Below, piece by piece: positions 8,777 to 18,850 of a DNA stretch of 64,000 bases. Made by a program: the position numbers and the translations under genes. The stretch lies in the NCBI RefSeq assembly GCF_009765275.1, contig NZ_VOPH01000013.1, forward strand, positions 39,382 to 103,381, in the 5' to 3' direction. The notes under the pieces were generated by a model that saw only the letters and a list, made by a program, of their open reading frames with translations, had not been told where the DNA came from and ran no database searches. Within the stretch, counting starts at the first letter, position 1; each line of letters starts with the position of its first letter. This DNA is from Chachezhania sediminis. GTDB lineage: Bacteria; Pseudomonadota; Alphaproteobacteria; Rhodobacterales; Rhodobacteraceae.

Positions 8777-10330
8777 ATGACCCAGATCCTGGAAATGCGC
8801 GGGATCACCAAGACCTTCCCGGGGGTGAAGGCGCTGGACAACGTGAACCTGTCCGTCGCGGAGGGAGAGATCCACGCGCTGGTGGGCGAAAACGGCGCCG
8901 GCAAGTCGACCCTGATGAAGGTGCTGTCGGGCGTCTATCCGCACGGCAGCTATGACGGCGACATCGTTTTCGACGGTCAGGTGAAGGCCTTTCGCGGGAT
9001 CAGCGACAGCGAGGCCGATGGCATCATCATCATCCACCAGGAACTGGCACTTGTGCCGCTTCTGTCGGTTGGAGAGAACATCTTTCTGGGCAACGAATGC
9101 GCCCGGGGCGGGATCATCGACTGGCACGAAACCAACCGGCGCGCCCGCGCCCTGCTGGCCCGCGTGGGATTGTCCGAGGCGCCGGAAACCGTCGTCGACA
9201 ATCTTGGCCTGGGCAAGCAGCAGCTGGTCGAGATCGCGAAGGCCCTGTCAAAGAACGTCCGCCTTCTGATCCTGGACGAACCGACATCGTCCCTGAACGA
9301 GGACGACAGCCAGAAGCTTCTGGACCTGCTGTTGGAATTCAAGGCAAAGGGCATCACCTCGATCCTGATTTCCCACAAGCTGAACGAAATTTCGCGCGTG
9401 GCCGACACGATCACCGTCCTGCGCGACGGGTCCACCGTGGCGCGGCTGGACTGCCGGGACGGTATCAGCGAGGACGACATCATCCGCGACATGGTCGGCC
9501 GTTCGCTTCAGGACCGCTATCCGGCGCGCGCGCCCCAGATCGGCGGGACGGTGATGGAGGTGCGGAACTGGATAGTCCACCATCCGCTTCATGCCGAACG
9601 CAAGGTGGTGGACGATGTCAGCTTCCACGTCCGCCAGGGCGAGGTGCTGGGCATTGCCGGCCTGATGGGCGCGGGCCGCACCGAACTGGCGATGAGCCTC
9701 TTCGGCCGCAGCTACGGGCAGGGGATCAGCGGCGAGGCGCTGATCGGCGGCCAGCGGGCCGACCTGACCAGCGTGCGGTCGGCGATCAACGCGGGGCTGG
9801 CCTATGCCACCGAGGACCGCAAGACCTTTGGCCTGGTCCTGCAGGACACGATCCGCCGCAACGTCCCCTTGGCCAGGCTGGACGCCATCGCGTCCCGTGG
9901 CGTGGTCGAACCCGCGCGCGAGGCGACGGTGGCCGAAACCTATCGCAAGCGCCTGAACATCAAGTCCTCGTCGATCGAGCAGGAGACGGTGAACCTGTCG
10001 GGCGGGAACCAGCAGAAGGTGGTCCTGTCGAAATGGCTGTTCGCCGACCCGGACATCCTGATCCTGGACGAACCGACCCGCGGTATCGACGTGGGCGCGA
10101 AATTCGAGATCTACACCGTCATCCGTGACCTGGCCGCCGCCGGCAAGGCGATCATCGTGATCTCGTCCGAGATGCCGGAACTGCTGGGGATCACCGACCG
10201 GCTCTACGTCATGAACGAAGGCCGCTTCGTGGGCGAGATGGCGACCGCCGAGGCCAGCCAGGAAAAGATCATGGCGCGTATCATCAAGACCGACGTTCGG
10301 ACCGGGAACGAGACTGGGGACAAGACATGA
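8777..10330 (+). CDS. gguA: Sugar ABC transporter ATPase GguA
   Basis: A 517-residue double ATPase of the CUT2 (RbsA/MglA/GguA) type that powers sugar import at the inner membrane. The first half has Walker [10 protein letters not shown] (about residues 38-46), the signature-like [15 protein letters not shown] and Walker [12 protein letters not shown]. The second half has an atypical Walker A region ([10 protein letters not shown]), signature [15 protein letters not shown] and Walker [16 protein letters not shown]. The degenerate second P-loop is normal for this family. It is preceded by chvE and overlaps gguB by 4 bp. Confidence 0.93.
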   Translation: MTQILEMRGITKTFPGVKALDNVNLSVAEGEIHALVGENGAGKSTLMKVLSGVYPHGSYDGDIVFDGQVKAFRGISDSEADGIIIIHQELALVPLLSVGENIFLGNECARGGIIDWHETNRRARALLARVGLSEAPETVVDNLGLGKQQLVEIAKALSKNVRLLILDEPTSSLNEDDSQKLLDLLLEFKAKGITSILISHKLNEISRVADTITVLRDGSTVARLDCRDGISEDDIIRDMVGRSLQDRYPARAPQIGGTVMEVRNWIVHHPLHAERKVVDDVSFHVRQGEVLGIAGLMGAGRTELAMSLFGRSYGQGISGEALIGGQRADLTSVRSAINAGLAYATEDRKTFGLVLQDTIRRNVPLARLDAIASRGVVEPAREATVAETYRKRLNIKSSSIEQETVNLSGGNQQKVVLSKWLFADPDILILDEPTRGIDVGAKFEIYTVIRDLAAAGKAIIVISSEMPELLGITDRLYVMNEGRFVGEMATAEASQEKIMARIIKTDVRTGNETGDKT

Positions 10331-11535
10331 GCGACATCGCGACCGAACCGGCGCGCAGCGACACCCGGGTGACGGGCAAGTCCGGCTGGTCCTTCCTGAG
10401 GGGCCACCTGCGGGAATACGGCATCCTGTTCGCCCTGATCGCGATCATGGCCTTCTTCCAGATCGCGACCGGGGGGATCCTGCTGAAGCCCGTCAACCTG
10501 ACGAACCTGATCCTGCAGAATTCCTATATCGTGATCATGGCCATCGGGATGCTGATGGTGATCGTTGCGGGCCATATCGACCTGTCGGTGGGCTCTGTCC
10601 TGGGCTTCGTCGGCGCGCTGGCCGCCGTGCTGATCGTGCAGTTGAACGTGCCCTATCCCGTCGCGGCCGTGATCTGCCTGGCCGTGGGCGCCGTGATCGG
10701 CATGGCGCAGGGCTTCTGGGTCGCCTATTTTCGCATCCCGTCCTTCATCGTGACGCTGGCGGGGATGCTGGTTTTCAAGGGGCTGACGCTGTGGCTGCTG
10801 GAAGGCCAGTCGGTCGGACCCTTCCCGGCCCAGTTCCGCCTGATCGCATCCGGCTTCGTGCCGGATCTGCTGGGGGGCGAGAACCTGAACCTCTTTTCCC
10901 TGCTGATCGGGGTGGTGGTGGCCGCGGGCCTGTTCCTGCTGCAACTGCGCACCCGCCGGATGCAGCAGAAGGCCGGCGTCGCGGACGAACCGCTGTCCTT
11001 CTTCGCGATCAAGAACGCGCTGATCTTTGCCGCGCTGGTCTACATGAGCTGGCTGATGGCCGATTTCCGCGGGCTGCCCAACGTCTTTATCGTCATGGCC
11101 CTGCTGATCGCGATCTATTCCTTCGTGACGTCCAAGACGACCTTCGGGCGCCGTCTGTATGCGATCGGCGGGAATGAAAAGGCCGCGACGCTGTCAGGCA
11201 TCAATTCGAAGAAGCTGGTGTTCCTGACTTTCGCCAACATGGGAATGCTGGCCGCGCTGGCGGGCCTTGTCTTCGCCGCGCGGCTGAACACCGCCACGCC
11301 CAAGGCCGGGATTTCGTTCGAACTGGACGTGATCGCGGCGGTCTTCATCGGCGGTGCGTCGATGTCGGGCGGCGTGGGCACCGTGGTGGGGGCCGTCGTC
11401 GGCGCCTTCATCATGGGCGTGATGAACAACGGCATGTCGATCCTGGGGATCGGCATCGACTGGCAACAGGTCATCAAGGGGCTGGTGCTGCTGGCCGCCG
11501 TGATCTTCGACGTCATGAACAAGCAGAAGGGTTAA
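10327..11535 (+). CDS. gguB: Sugar ABC transporter permease GguB
   Basis: A 402-residue inner-membrane permease of the CUT2 family with roughly ten hydrophobic segments. The family motif [20 protein letters not shown] falls near residue 80, and [20 protein letters not shown] near the C-terminus. A larger polar loop around residues 210-235 is typical of GguB/XylH-like permeases. It overlaps gguA by 4 bp and precedes gguC by 5 bases, so transport and the first catabolic gene are coexpressed. Substrate range is set by ChvE. Confidence 0.92.
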   Translation: MSDIATEPARSDTRVTGKSGWSFLRGHLREYGILFALIAIMAFFQIATGGILLKPVNLTNLILQNSYIVIMAIGMLMVIVAGHIDLSVGSVLGFVGALAAVLIVQLNVPYPVAAVICLAVGAVIGMAQGFWVAYFRIPSFIVTLAGMLVFKGLTLWLLEGQSVGPFPAQFRLIASGFVPDLLGGENLNLFSLLIGVVVAAGLFLLQLRTRRMQQKAGVADEPLSFFAIKNALIFAALVYMSWLMADFRGLPNVFIVMALLIAIYSFVTSKTTFGRRLYAIGGNEKAATLSGINSKKLVFLTFANMGMLAALAGLVFAARLNTATPKAGISFELDVIAAVFIGGASMSGGVGTVVGAVVGAFIMGVMNNGMSILGIGIDWQQVIKGLVLLAAVIFDVMNKQKG

Positions 11536-11540
11536 GACTC

Positions 11541-12530
11541 ATGCTTCTGTCGCAATATCGCCGGCCCGACGGGCGTATTCAGGTGGTCGCCCGCGACGGC
11601 ACCGAGGCCTTCGAGGTCAAGACCGAGGCCAGCCTCTATGACCTGGCCTGGGACTGCGCGAAGACCGGAACGGGCCTGCGCGACCGGATCGCCGCCCTTG
11701 GCCTGAATGGCGCCGTGGACATGGAACGCCTTTATGCCGAAGGCAGCCTGCTGCCGCCGGTGGTCCATCCCGACCCGGCGCACCTGCACCTGACGGGCAC
11801 GGGGCTGACGCATCTGGGCTCGGCCTCCACCCGTGCCTCGATGCATGCGGGTGCCAAGGTCGAGGACGAGACGGATTCCATGAAGATGTTCCGCATGGGG
11901 GTCGAGGCGGGCAAGCCCGCGAACGGCGCGTCCGGCGTCCAGCCGGAATGGTTCTACAAGGGCAACGGCCTGGCGCTGGTGGCGCCGGGCGGGGCGCTGA
12001 CCTCGCCCGAATTCGCAGAGGACGGCGGGGAAGAGCCCGAGATCGCCGGGATCTACATCATCGGCCCGGATGGCGCGGCCTTCCGGCTGGGCTTTGCCAT
12101 CGCCAACGAGTTTTCCGACCACGTGATGGAAAAGCGGAACTACCTCTACCTTGCCCATTCCAAGCTGCGGCCTGCCTCGGTGGGGCCGGAAATGCTGGTG
12201 GGCGACCTGCCCGCCGACATCCGCGGCGTCTCGCGCGTGTGGCGGGGCAATGAACTGATGTTCGAAAAGGACTTCCTGTCTGGCGAGGCGAACATGAGCC
12301 ATTCCATCGCCAACCTGGAACATCACCATTTCAAGTACGACCTGTTCCGCCAGCCGGGCGACGTTCATGTCCACATGTTTGGGACCGCGACGCTGTCCTA
12401 TGCGGACGGGCTGGTCTGCGGCGATGGCGACATGTTCGAGATCGAGGCCGAACCCTTCGGCCTGCCGCTTCGGAACCGCCTGACCGTCACGCCGCCGGCC
12501 GCCGACATGGCGCGGGTCCGGGTGCTTTAG
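11541..12530 (+). CDS. gguC: GguC / AraD1-family fumarylacetoacetate-hydrolase-fold protein
   Basis: A 329-residue protein of the GguC (AraD1) family, related to fumarylacetoacetate hydrolase. Recognisable stretches are HLTGTGLTHLGSASTR, QPEWFYKGNGLALV and GLCG-type C-terminal text (DGLVCGDGDMFEIEAEPFG). GguC homologues sit in L-arabinose and galactose oxidation loci and are thought to act on 2-keto-3-deoxy sugar acids, probably as dehydratases toward 2-oxoglutarate semialdehyde. That role is inferred from the family, not shown here. It lies directly between the ggu transporter and the sugar-acid dehydratase with almost no spacing. Confidence 0.85.
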   Translation: MLLSQYRRPDGRIQVVARDGTEAFEVKTEASLYDLAWDCAKTGTGLRDRIAALGLNGAVDMERLYAEGSLLPPVVHPDPAHLHLTGTGLTHLGSASTRASMHAGAKVEDETDSMKMFRMGVEAGKPANGASGVQPEWFYKGNGLALVAPGGALTSPEFAEDGGEEPEIAGIYIIGPDGAAFRLGFAIANEFSDHVMEKRNYLYLAHSKLRPASVGPEMLVGDLPADIRGVSRVWRGNELMFEKDFLSGEANMSHSIANLEHHHFKYDLFRQPGDVHVHMFGTATLSYADGLVCGDGDMFEIEAEPFGLPLRNRLTVTPPAADMARVRVL

Positions 12531-12539
12531 GAGGGCAGG

Positions 12540-14282
12540 ATGACATTTAACAAGGCCGAATGGCCCCGCAGGCTGCGCAGCCAGGAATGGTATGGCGGCA
12601 CCTCGCGCGACAATATCTATCATCGCGGCTGGCTGAAGAACCAGGGCCACCCGCACGACCTGTTCGACGGGCGCCCGGTGATTGGGATCCTGAACACATG
12701 GTCCGACCTGACCCCCTGCAACGGCCACCTGCGGGACCTGGCGGAGAAGGTGAAGGCCGGCGTCTGGCAGGCCGGAGGCTTCCCGCTGGAGGTGCCGGTG
12801 TTCTCGGCCTCGGAGAACACGTTCCGGCCCACGGCGATGATGTACCGCAACCTTGCCGCCATGGCGGTCGAGGAGGTGATGCGCGCCCAGCCCATCGACG
12901 GGGCCGTCCTGCTGGTGGGGTGCGACAAGACCACGCCCAGCCTGCTGATGGGGGCCGCCTCGACCGATCTGCCGTCCATCGTCGTGTCCGGCGGGCCGAT
13001 GCTGAATGGCTGGTTCCGCGGCGAACGGGTGGGCTCGGGCACGGCACTCTGGCAGATGTCCGAGGATATCAAGGCCGGGAAGATGACCCAAGGCGACTTC
13101 CTGGAGGCCGAACAGGCAATGAGCCGGTCGTCGGGGACCTGCAACACGATGGGCACGGCGTCGACGATGGCGTCCATGGCCGAGGCGCTGGGGATGGCGC
13201 TGTCCGGCAATGCGGCGATCCCGGCGGTGGATGCGCGCCGCCGGGTGATGGCACAGCTGACCGGCCGGCGGATCGTCGAGATGGTGAAGGACGACCTGAA
13301 ACCATCGGACGTCATGACCAGGGCCGCGTTCGAAAACGCGATCCGATGCAACGGCGCCATCGGTGGGTCGACCAACGCGGTGATCCATCTGCTGGCACTG
13401 GCCGGCCGGGTCGGCGTCGACCTGAGCCTGGACGACTGGGACAGGCTGGGCCGCGACGTGCCGACCGTGGTGAACCTGATGCCGTCGGGCAAGTACCTGA
13501 TGGAGGAGTTCTTCTATGCCGGCGGCCTGCCCGTGATCCTGAAACGGCTGGGCGAGGCGGGGATGCTCAACAAGGACGCGCTGACCGTCAGCGGCGGGCC
13601 GATCTGGGACGAGGTGAAGGACGCCAGGAACTGGAACGAGGACGTGATCCTGCCCGAAGGCAAGGCCCTGACCCAATCGGGCGGCATCGCCGTGGTGAAG
13701 GGCAATCTTGCACCCGACGGAGCGGTCCTGAAGCCTTCGGCGGCCAGCCCGCATCTGCTGAAGCACCGCGGCCGGGCCGTCGTGTTCGAAGACATCGACG
13801 ACTACAAGGCCCGGATCGACGACGACGCGCTGGATATCGACGAGTCCTGCGTGATGGTGCTGAAGAACTGCGGACCCAAGGGATATCCGGGGATGTCCGA
13901 GGTCGGTAATATGGGCCTTCCGCCCAAGGTGCTGAAGAAGGGCATCACCGACATGGTCCGCATCTCGGATGCGCGGATGTCGGGGACGGCCTATGGCACG
14001 GTGGTCCTGCATACCTCTCCCGAAGCCGCGGCCGGCGGTCCGCTGGCGGTGGTGCGGACGGGCGACATGATCGAACTGGACGTGCCGGCACGCCGCCTGC
14101 ATCTGGATATCCCGGACGAGGAACTTCAGGCGCGGCTTGCGGCCTGGGCCTCGCCCGTCGTGCGGCCGAACGGGGGTTATGCGCAGCTATACGTCGACCA
14201 TGTCGAAGGCGCCCATGAAGGGGCGGATTTCGACTTTCTGAAAGGTTGCAGGGGAAACGAGGTGCCGCGTGACAGTCACTGA
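12540..14282 (+). CDS. IlvD/Edd-family sugar-acid dehydratase (L-arabinonate type)
   Basis: A 580-residue iron-sulphur dehydratase that removes water from an aldonate (L-arabinonate, D-fuconate or D-galactonate) to give the 2-keto-3-deoxy acid. Cluster cysteines are visible at C60 (TPCNGH), C128 (GCDKTTPS, with the Mg-binding Lys at 130) and C201 (GTCNTMGTAST). These are one residue off the positions I recall for the Rhizobium leguminosarum L-arabinonate dehydratase. Length and N-terminus (LRSQEWYGG) fit that subgroup rather than IlvD or Edd. An AGGAGGGCAGG ribosome-binding site precedes the ATG. It overlaps the dehydrogenase gene by 14 bp. No separate galactonate dehydratase is present, so it may serve both sugars. 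Confidence 0.88.
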   Translation: MTFNKAEWPRRLRSQEWYGGTSRDNIYHRGWLKNQGHPHDLFDGRPVIGILNTWSDLTPCNGHLRDLAEKVKAGVWQAGGFPLEVPVFSASENTFRPTAMMYRNLAAMAVEEVMRAQPIDGAVLLVGCDKTTPSLLMGAASTDLPSIVVSGGPMLNGWFRGERVGSGTALWQMSEDIKAGKMTQGDFLEAEQAMSRSSGTCNTMGTASTMASMAEALGMALSGNAAIPAVDARRRVMAQLTGRRIVEMVKDDLKPSDVMTRAAFENAIRCNGAIGGSTNAVIHLLALAGRVGVDLSLDDWDRLGRDVPTVVNLMPSGKYLMEEFFYAGGLPVILKRLGEAGMLNKDALTVSGGPIWDEVKDARNWNEDVILPEGKALTQSGGIAVVKGNLAPDGAVLKPSAASPHLLKHRGRAVVFEDIDDYKARIDDDALDIDESCVMVLKNCGPKGYPGMSEVGNMGLPPKVLKKGITDMVRISDARMSGTAYGTVVLHTSPEAAAGGPLAVVRTGDMIELDVPARRLHLDIPDEELQARLAAWASPVVRPNGGYAQLYVDHVEGAHEGADFDFLKGCRGNEVPRDSH

Positions 14283-15219
14283 CTCGGGTATTGATCTGGC
14301 CATCGTCGGCGTGGGCAAGATCGCCCGCGACCAGCACATCCCGGCGATCCGGGCCGGAGGCCAGTTCCGCCTTGCCGCTACCGTCAGCCGCTCCGGCGGG
14401 GTGGACGGGGTGGAAAACCACGCGACGCTGGACGCCCTGCTGACCGCCCGCCCCGACATCACGGCGATTTCCTTCTGCAACCCGCCGCAGGTCCGCTATG
14501 ACGGTGCCCGCGCCGCGCTGGAGGCCGGGCGGCACGTGATGCTGGAAAAACCCCCGGGCGCCAGCCTGGCCGAAGTGCAGGACCTGGCCGCGCTGGCCGA
14601 GGCGAAGGGCCTGACGCTTTACGCGACCTGGCATTCGCGGCACGCGGCCTCGGTCGCCAATGCGAAGGCCTGGCTGGCGGACCGGATAGTGCGCGAGGTC
14701 CGGATCGACTGGAAAGAGGACGTCCGCGTCTGGCATCCCGGCCAGACTTGGATCTGGCAGGCGGGCGGCCTGGGGGTCTTCGATCCGGCGATCAACGCCT
14801 TTTCGATCCTGACGGAAATCCTGCCGGTCCCGGTGCATGTGACCATGGCGGAACTGTTCTTTCCGTCGAACTGCGAAACCCCCATCGCGGCGGAAGTGCA
14901 GTTCAAGGGCCCCGGCATGACCGCCACGGCCGATCTGGATTTCCTCTACGAGGGGGATCCGATGTGGACCATGGCAGTGACGACCGATGCCGGCACCCTG
15001 ATCCTGTCGCAGGGCGGCGCCGTGATGGAGATCGATGCCACCGCAGGGGCGGAATGGGACGTGCAGCCGGGCATCCACGGCGAATACCCGGCGCTTTACG
15101 GCGCCTTTGCCGGGCTGCTGGCGGACGGCGCGCGCGAGGTGGACACCCGTCCGCTGACCCTTGTCGCCGATGCCTTCATGCTGGGACGCCGCGTGACGGT
15201 GGCCCCGTTTCACGAGTGA
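14269..15219 (+). CDS. GFO/IDH/MocA dehydrogenase: D-galactose / L-arabinose 1-dehydrogenase
   Basis: A 316-residue NAD(P)-dependent oxidoreductase that probably oxidises D-galactose or L-arabinose at C1 to the lactone, the entry step of the pathway. It has a Rossmann motif (IVGVGKIARDQHIP), the catalytic EKP motif (MLEKPPGASLAE) and an HSRHAA segment, all typical of Gal and AraA dehydrogenases. The GTG start lies inside the dehydratase gene; the 14-bp overlap and in-frame Rossmann fold support it. Its lactone product would go to the SMP-30 enzyme encoded at the end of the cluster. Confidence 0.87.
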   Translation: MTVTDSGIDLAIVGVGKIARDQHIPAIRAGGQFRLAATVSRSGGVDGVENHATLDALLTARPDITAISFCNPPQVRYDGARAALEAGRHVMLEKPPGASLAEVQDLAALAEAKGLTLYATWHSRHAASVANAKAWLADRIVREVRIDWKEDVRVWHPGQTWIWQAGGLGVFDPAINAFSILTEILPVPVHVTMAELFFPSNCETPIAAEVQFKGPGMTATADLDFLYEGDPMWTMAVTTDAGTLILSQGGAVMEIDATAGAEWDVQPGIHGEYPALYGAFAGLLADGAREVDTRPLTLVADAFMLGRRVTVAPFHE

Positions 15220-15250
15220 GCCGGGAGGAGAGAGACCGGCTGTTCCAAGA

Positions 15251-15278
15251 CCGGGGCACGGGATCGGCCCGTCCCCGG
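15251..15278 (+). terminator. Hairpin ahead of the second transporter
   Basis: CCGGGG-c-ACGGG pairs with CCCGT-CCCCGG (11 pairs, one bulge) around an ATCGG loop, in the 88-bp gap between the dehydrogenase and ytfQ. There is no U-tract. It may weaken read-through or mark the 5' end of a processed ytfQ message. Confidence 0.45.
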
Positions 15279-15307
15279 ACAGAAACCAAGAGGGGGAGAA
15301 CCCGACC

Positions 15308-16261
15308 ATGACCATCAGGACACTACTTTCAGCCGCGGCAGCGCTGGCGCTGACGGCCGGCATGGCGCAGGCGCAGGTGGTGGGCTTCAGCCAGATCGGA
15401 TCGGAATCCGGCTGGCGCGCTGCCGAAACCACGCTGACCAAGCAGCAGGCTGCCGAACGGGGCATCGACCTGCGCTTTTCCGATGCGCAGCAGCGGCAGG
15501 AAAACCAGATCGCCGCGATCCGGTCCTTCATCGCGCAAGGAGTCGACGCGATCCTTCTGGCGCCCGTCGTCGCCACCGGCTGGGACAGCGTGCTGGAAGA
15601 GGCGAAAGAGGCCGATATCCCGGTCGTCCTGCTGGACCGGCAGGTCGACAGTTCGGACGATCTTTACCTGACCGCGGTGGGATCCGATCTTGTCCATGAA
15701 GGACAGGTGGCCGGCGAATGGCTGGTCAGTGCCGCGAACGGCGAGGACTGCCGCGTGGTCGAGCTTCAGGGTACGACGGGATCGTCGCCCGCCATCGACC
15801 GCAAGACCGGGTTCGAACAGGGCATTGCGGGCCACGACAACATCCAGCTGGTCCGCAGCCAGACCGGGGACTTCACAAGGGCGCAGGGCAAGGAGGTGAT
15901 GGAAAGCTTCCTGCAGGCCGAAAACGGTGGCAAGGATATTTGTGCGTTATACGCACACAATGACGACATGGCGGTGGGCGCGATCCAGGCGATCAAGGAA
16001 GCCGGCCTGCAGCCGGGCGAAGACATCCTTGTCGTGTCCATCGACGCCGTGCCGGACATCTTCCAGGCCATGGCCGCGGGCGAGGCCAATGCGACGGTAG
16101 AGCTGACGCCCAACATGGCCGGCCCCGCCTTCGACGCGCTGGCGGCCTACTGGAAGGACGGGTCCGTCCCGGCGAAGTTCATCCAGACCGAGTCCAAGCT
16201 TTACACGCCGTCGGACGATCCGCAGGCTGAGTACGAGCGGCGCAAGGATCTGGGCTACTGA
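15308..16261 (+). CDS. ytfQ: YtfQ-like sugar-binding protein (galactofuranose type)
   Basis: A 317-residue periplasmic binding protein. A signal peptide (cleavage near AQA-QVV) precedes the YtfQ-type mature sequence VVGFSQIGSESGWRAAETT. Other family signatures are FSDAQQRQENQIAAIRSFI and YTPSDDPQAEYERRKDLGY at the C-terminus. E. coli YtfQ binds galactofuranose and to a lesser extent pyranose sugars. The ATG has a strong GAGGGGGAG site. A perfect hairpin follows the gene, then the ATPase. As the second sugar-binding protein in the operon, it suggests a second ring form or related sugar is imported for the same enzymes. Confidence 0.9.
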   Translation: MTIRTLLSAAAALALTAGMAQAQVVGFSQIGSESGWRAAETTLTKQQAAERGIDLRFSDAQQRQENQIAAIRSFIAQGVDAILLAPVVATGWDSVLEEAKEADIPVVLLDRQVDSSDDLYLTAVGSDLVHEGQVAGEWLVSAANGEDCRVVELQGTTGSSPAIDRKTGFEQGIAGHDNIQLVRSQTGDFTRAQGKEVMESFLQAENGGKDICALYAHNDDMAVGAIQAIKEAGLQPGEDILVVSIDAVPDIFQAMAAGEANATVELTPNMAGPAFDALAAYWKDGSVPAKFIQTESKLYTPSDDPQAEYERRKDLGY

Positions 16262-16278
16262 ACCCGGACGCAACGCCA

Positions 16279-16304
16279 TTGCAGGCCGGCCTTCCGGCCT
16301 GCAA
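16279..16304 (+). terminator. Intra-operon hairpin after ytfQ
   Basis: Perfect 11-bp stem TTGCAGGCCGG / CCGGCCTGCAA with a CCTT tetraloop, 18 bases after the ytfQ stop and before ytfR. No U-run follows. The same position relative to the binding-protein gene as the hairpin after chvE suggests differential expression of binding protein over transporter. Confidence 0.65.
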
Positions 16305-16325
16305 CGCACCAGGGGGGAACGGCAT

Positions 16326-17828
16326 TTGCTGACGATCAGGTCCTTGACCAAGAGGTTTCCGGGCACGCTGGCGCTGGACGACGTGCGCTTTGACCTGCGG
16401 GCCGGAGAGGTCCACGCGCTTCTGGGCGAAAACGGCGCGGGCAAGTCGACGCTGATCAAGTGCCTGACCGGCGCCTATCGCCCCGATGGCGGGGAAATCC
16501 GGCTGGACGGCGCGAAGATCGCGCCCCGCTCGACCTCGGAAGCGCAGGAGCTGGGGATCGGCACGGTCTATCAGGAGGTCAACCTGCTGCCGAACCTGAC
16601 CGTCGCCCAGAACCTGTGTTTCGGCCGGGAACCAAGACGGGCGGGCATGATCCGGACCCGCGCGATGACCCGGGCCGCGCAGGACATGCTGGACCCTTAC
16701 GGACTGGACATCGATGTCACCCGGGACCTGGGACACTATTCCGTCGCCATCCGGCAGATCGTGGCCATCGCCCGCGCGGTGGCCCTGTCGGGCAAGGTGC
16801 TGATCCTGGACGAACCCACCGCCAGTCTGGACGCGCGCGAGGTAAAGATGCTGTTCGACGTGGTTCGCGGCCTGAAGGCGCGCGGGCTGGGGATCGTCTT
16901 CGTGTCGCATTTCCTGGACCAGGTCTTCGACCTGTCCGACCGGGTGACGGTGCTGCGGAACGGCCGCCACATCGTGACCGAGGACATCGCCGCGCTGGAC
17001 CGCCTGTCGCTGATCGAACACATGCTGGGCCACGCGCTGGAGACAGAGGTCGCCGATCACGCCACCTCGCACGATGCCGTGATCGCCCGGCCCGAAATGC
17101 TGACCTTCCGCGGCATGGGGCGGGCTGGGGTCGTGGGCCCCTTCGATCTGGACGTGGGGCAGGGCGAGGTCGTGGGGCTGGCGGGCCTTCTGGGGTCGGG
17201 CCGGACCGAAAGTGCGGAATACCTCTTCGGCCTCCGTTCCGGCGGGACGGCGGAAGACATCAAGGGCCCGATCCCGATCGACACGCCGCGCAAGGCCATC
17301 GCCGCGGGCTTCGGCTTTGCGCCCGAGGATCGCAAGACCGACGGTATCGTCGCCGAACTGAGCGTCCGGGAAAACATCGCCCTGGCGCTGCAGGCCAGGC
17401 GCGGCTGGGCGCGGCCGATGCCGCGCGCGGAACAGCAGCGGCTGGCCCGGATGTATATCGAGCGGCTGGATATCCGCACCTCCGACGCGGAAAAGGCGGT
17501 GGGGGACCTGTCGGGCGGCAACCAGCAGAAGGTCGTTCTGGCCCGCTGGCTGGCGATGAACCCGCGGTTCCTGATCCTGGACGAACCCACGCGGGGCATC
17601 GATGTGGGCGCCCATGCCGAAATCCTGCGGCTGATCCACGAACTGGTGGGGGAAGGCATGTCGCTGCTGGTGATCTCGTCCGAACTGGATGAACTGATCG
17701 CGGTCGCAGACCGGGTGATCGTGGTCCGCGACCGGGCCCATGTGGCGGAACTGACCGGGGCCGAGATCCGGGCCGACACCATCGTCCGCGCCATCGCCCG
17801 CCATGACGAAATCGGGGAGGTCGCCTGA
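16326..17828 (+). CDS. ytfR: YtfR-like sugar ABC ATPase
   Basis: A 500-residue CUT2 double ATPase. Walker [10 protein letters not shown] sits near residue 39, LILDEPTASLD in the first half, and [15 protein letters not shown] and [15 protein letters not shown] in the second; the second P-loop is degenerate (GLLGSGRTES), as usual. The start is a TTG preceded by GGGGGG at good spacing; the next codon is CTG, and the domain begins immediately (LTIRSLTKRF), so no upstream start is needed. The stop overlaps the ytfT start (TGATG). Confidence 0.9.
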   Translation: MLTIRSLTKRFPGTLALDDVRFDLRAGEVHALLGENGAGKSTLIKCLTGAYRPDGGEIRLDGAKIAPRSTSEAQELGIGTVYQEVNLLPNLTVAQNLCFGREPRRAGMIRTRAMTRAAQDMLDPYGLDIDVTRDLGHYSVAIRQIVAIARAVALSGKVLILDEPTASLDAREVKMLFDVVRGLKARGLGIVFVSHFLDQVFDLSDRVTVLRNGRHIVTEDIAALDRLSLIEHMLGHALETEVADHATSHDAVIARPEMLTFRGMGRAGVVGPFDLDVGQGEVVGLAGLLGSGRTESAEYLFGLRSGGTAEDIKGPIPIDTPRKAIAAGFGFAPEDRKTDGIVAELSVRENIALALQARRGWARPMPRAEQQRLARMYIERLDIRTSDAEKAVGDLSGGNQQKVVLARWLAMNPRFLILDEPTRGIDVGAHAEILRLIHELVGEGMSLLVISSELDELIAVADRVIVVRDRAHVAELTGAEIRADTIVRAIARHDEIGEVA

Positions 17829-18850
17829 TGCAGCGCACGCTGACCCAGCTGGCCCCGCAACTGGTGACGCTGGCGGCCGTGGTGCTGCTGGTCTGGGTGG
17901 TGTTCCCCGGGTTTCTCGACATCCGTCTGGTCGACGGGCGGCTGGTGGGGCCGGTGATCGACATCCTGAAGCGCGGCGCGCCGGTGGCGCTGCTGGCGAC
18001 GGGGATGACGCTGGTCATCGCGACCAGGGGTATCGACCTGTCGGTCGGCACCGTGATGGCGATCTGCGGCGCTGTCGCCGCCTGGGCCATCGACGGCGGT
18101 TTCGGGCTGGGCGGTGCGCTGGCGCTGGCCATTGTGGCCGGGCTGGTCGCCGGGCTGTGGAACGGAACCCTGGTGGCCATCGTGGGGATCCAGCCCATCG
18201 TGGCCACGCTGATCCTGATGACCGCCGGCCGGGGCATCGCCCAGCTGATCACCGAAGGCCGGATCCTGACCTTCACGCATGACGGTTTTGCCTGGCTGGG
18301 GTCGGGCACGCTGCTGGCCGTGCCCGTGCCGGCGGTGATCTGGGTCCTGACCGGCATCGCGGCGGCGCTTCTGATGCGGCGCACCGCCCTTGGCCTGCTG
18401 GTCGAGGCCGTCGGGATCAACCGCCGTGCCGCGGCCCTGGCCGGCGTCAATGCCACGGTTCTGCTGATCGCGGTCTACATGGCCTCGGGCCTTTGCGCCG
18501 CGCTGGCGGGGATCATCACCGCGGCAGACATCCGCGGGGCGGATGCGAACAATGCCGGCCTCTGGCTGGAGCTGGACGCGATTCTGGCGGTGGTGATCGG
18601 GGGCAACTCTCTTCTGGGTGGCCGGTTTTCCGTCGCGGCGTCGCTGATCGGGGCGATGATCATCCAGACCATCGACACCGGCATCCTGCTGGCGGGCTTT
18701 CCTTCGGAATACAATCTGGTGATCAAGGCGGCGCTGGTGCTGGTAATCCTGGTGCTGCAATCGCCGCGCTTTGCCGCCGAATGGCGGACCTGGCGCGCCG
18801 CGCGGGCCGAGCCGCGCCCCGCCGGACAGGTGCAGGAGGACGCACCATGA
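17828..18850 (+). CDS. ytfT: YtfT-like sugar ABC permease
   Basis: A 340-residue CUT2 permease with eight to ten hydrophobic segments. It carries the family motif ATGMTLVIATRGIDLSVGTV near residue 60 and VVIGGNSLLGGRFSVAASLI toward the C-terminus. YtfT and YjfF form the heterodimeric channel of the galactofuranose transporter. It overlaps ytfR and yjfF at both ends, so all three are coupled. Confidence 0.9.
   Translation: MQRTLTQLAPQLVTLAAVVLLVWVVFPGFLDIRLVDGRLVGPVIDILKRGAPVALLATGMTLVIATRGIDLSVGTVMAICGAVAAWAIDGGFGLGGALALAIVAGLVAGLWNGTLVAIVGIQPIVATLILMTAGRGIAQLITEGRILTFTHDGFAWLGSGTLLAVPVPAVIWVLTGIAAALLMRRTALGLLVEAVGINRRAAALAGVNATVLLIAVYMASGLCAALAGIITAADIRGADANNAGLWLELDAILAVVIGGNSLLGGRFSVAASLIGAMIIQTIDTGILLAGFPSEYNLVIKAALVLVILVLQSPRFAAEWRTWRAARAEPRPAGQVQEDAP

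Noticed and set aside
11532..14102. Antisense frame of over 800 codons across gguC and the dehydratase
   Set aside because: His/Gln/Arg-rich translation typical of reverse frames in GC-rich DNA; the + strand genes are clear family members.
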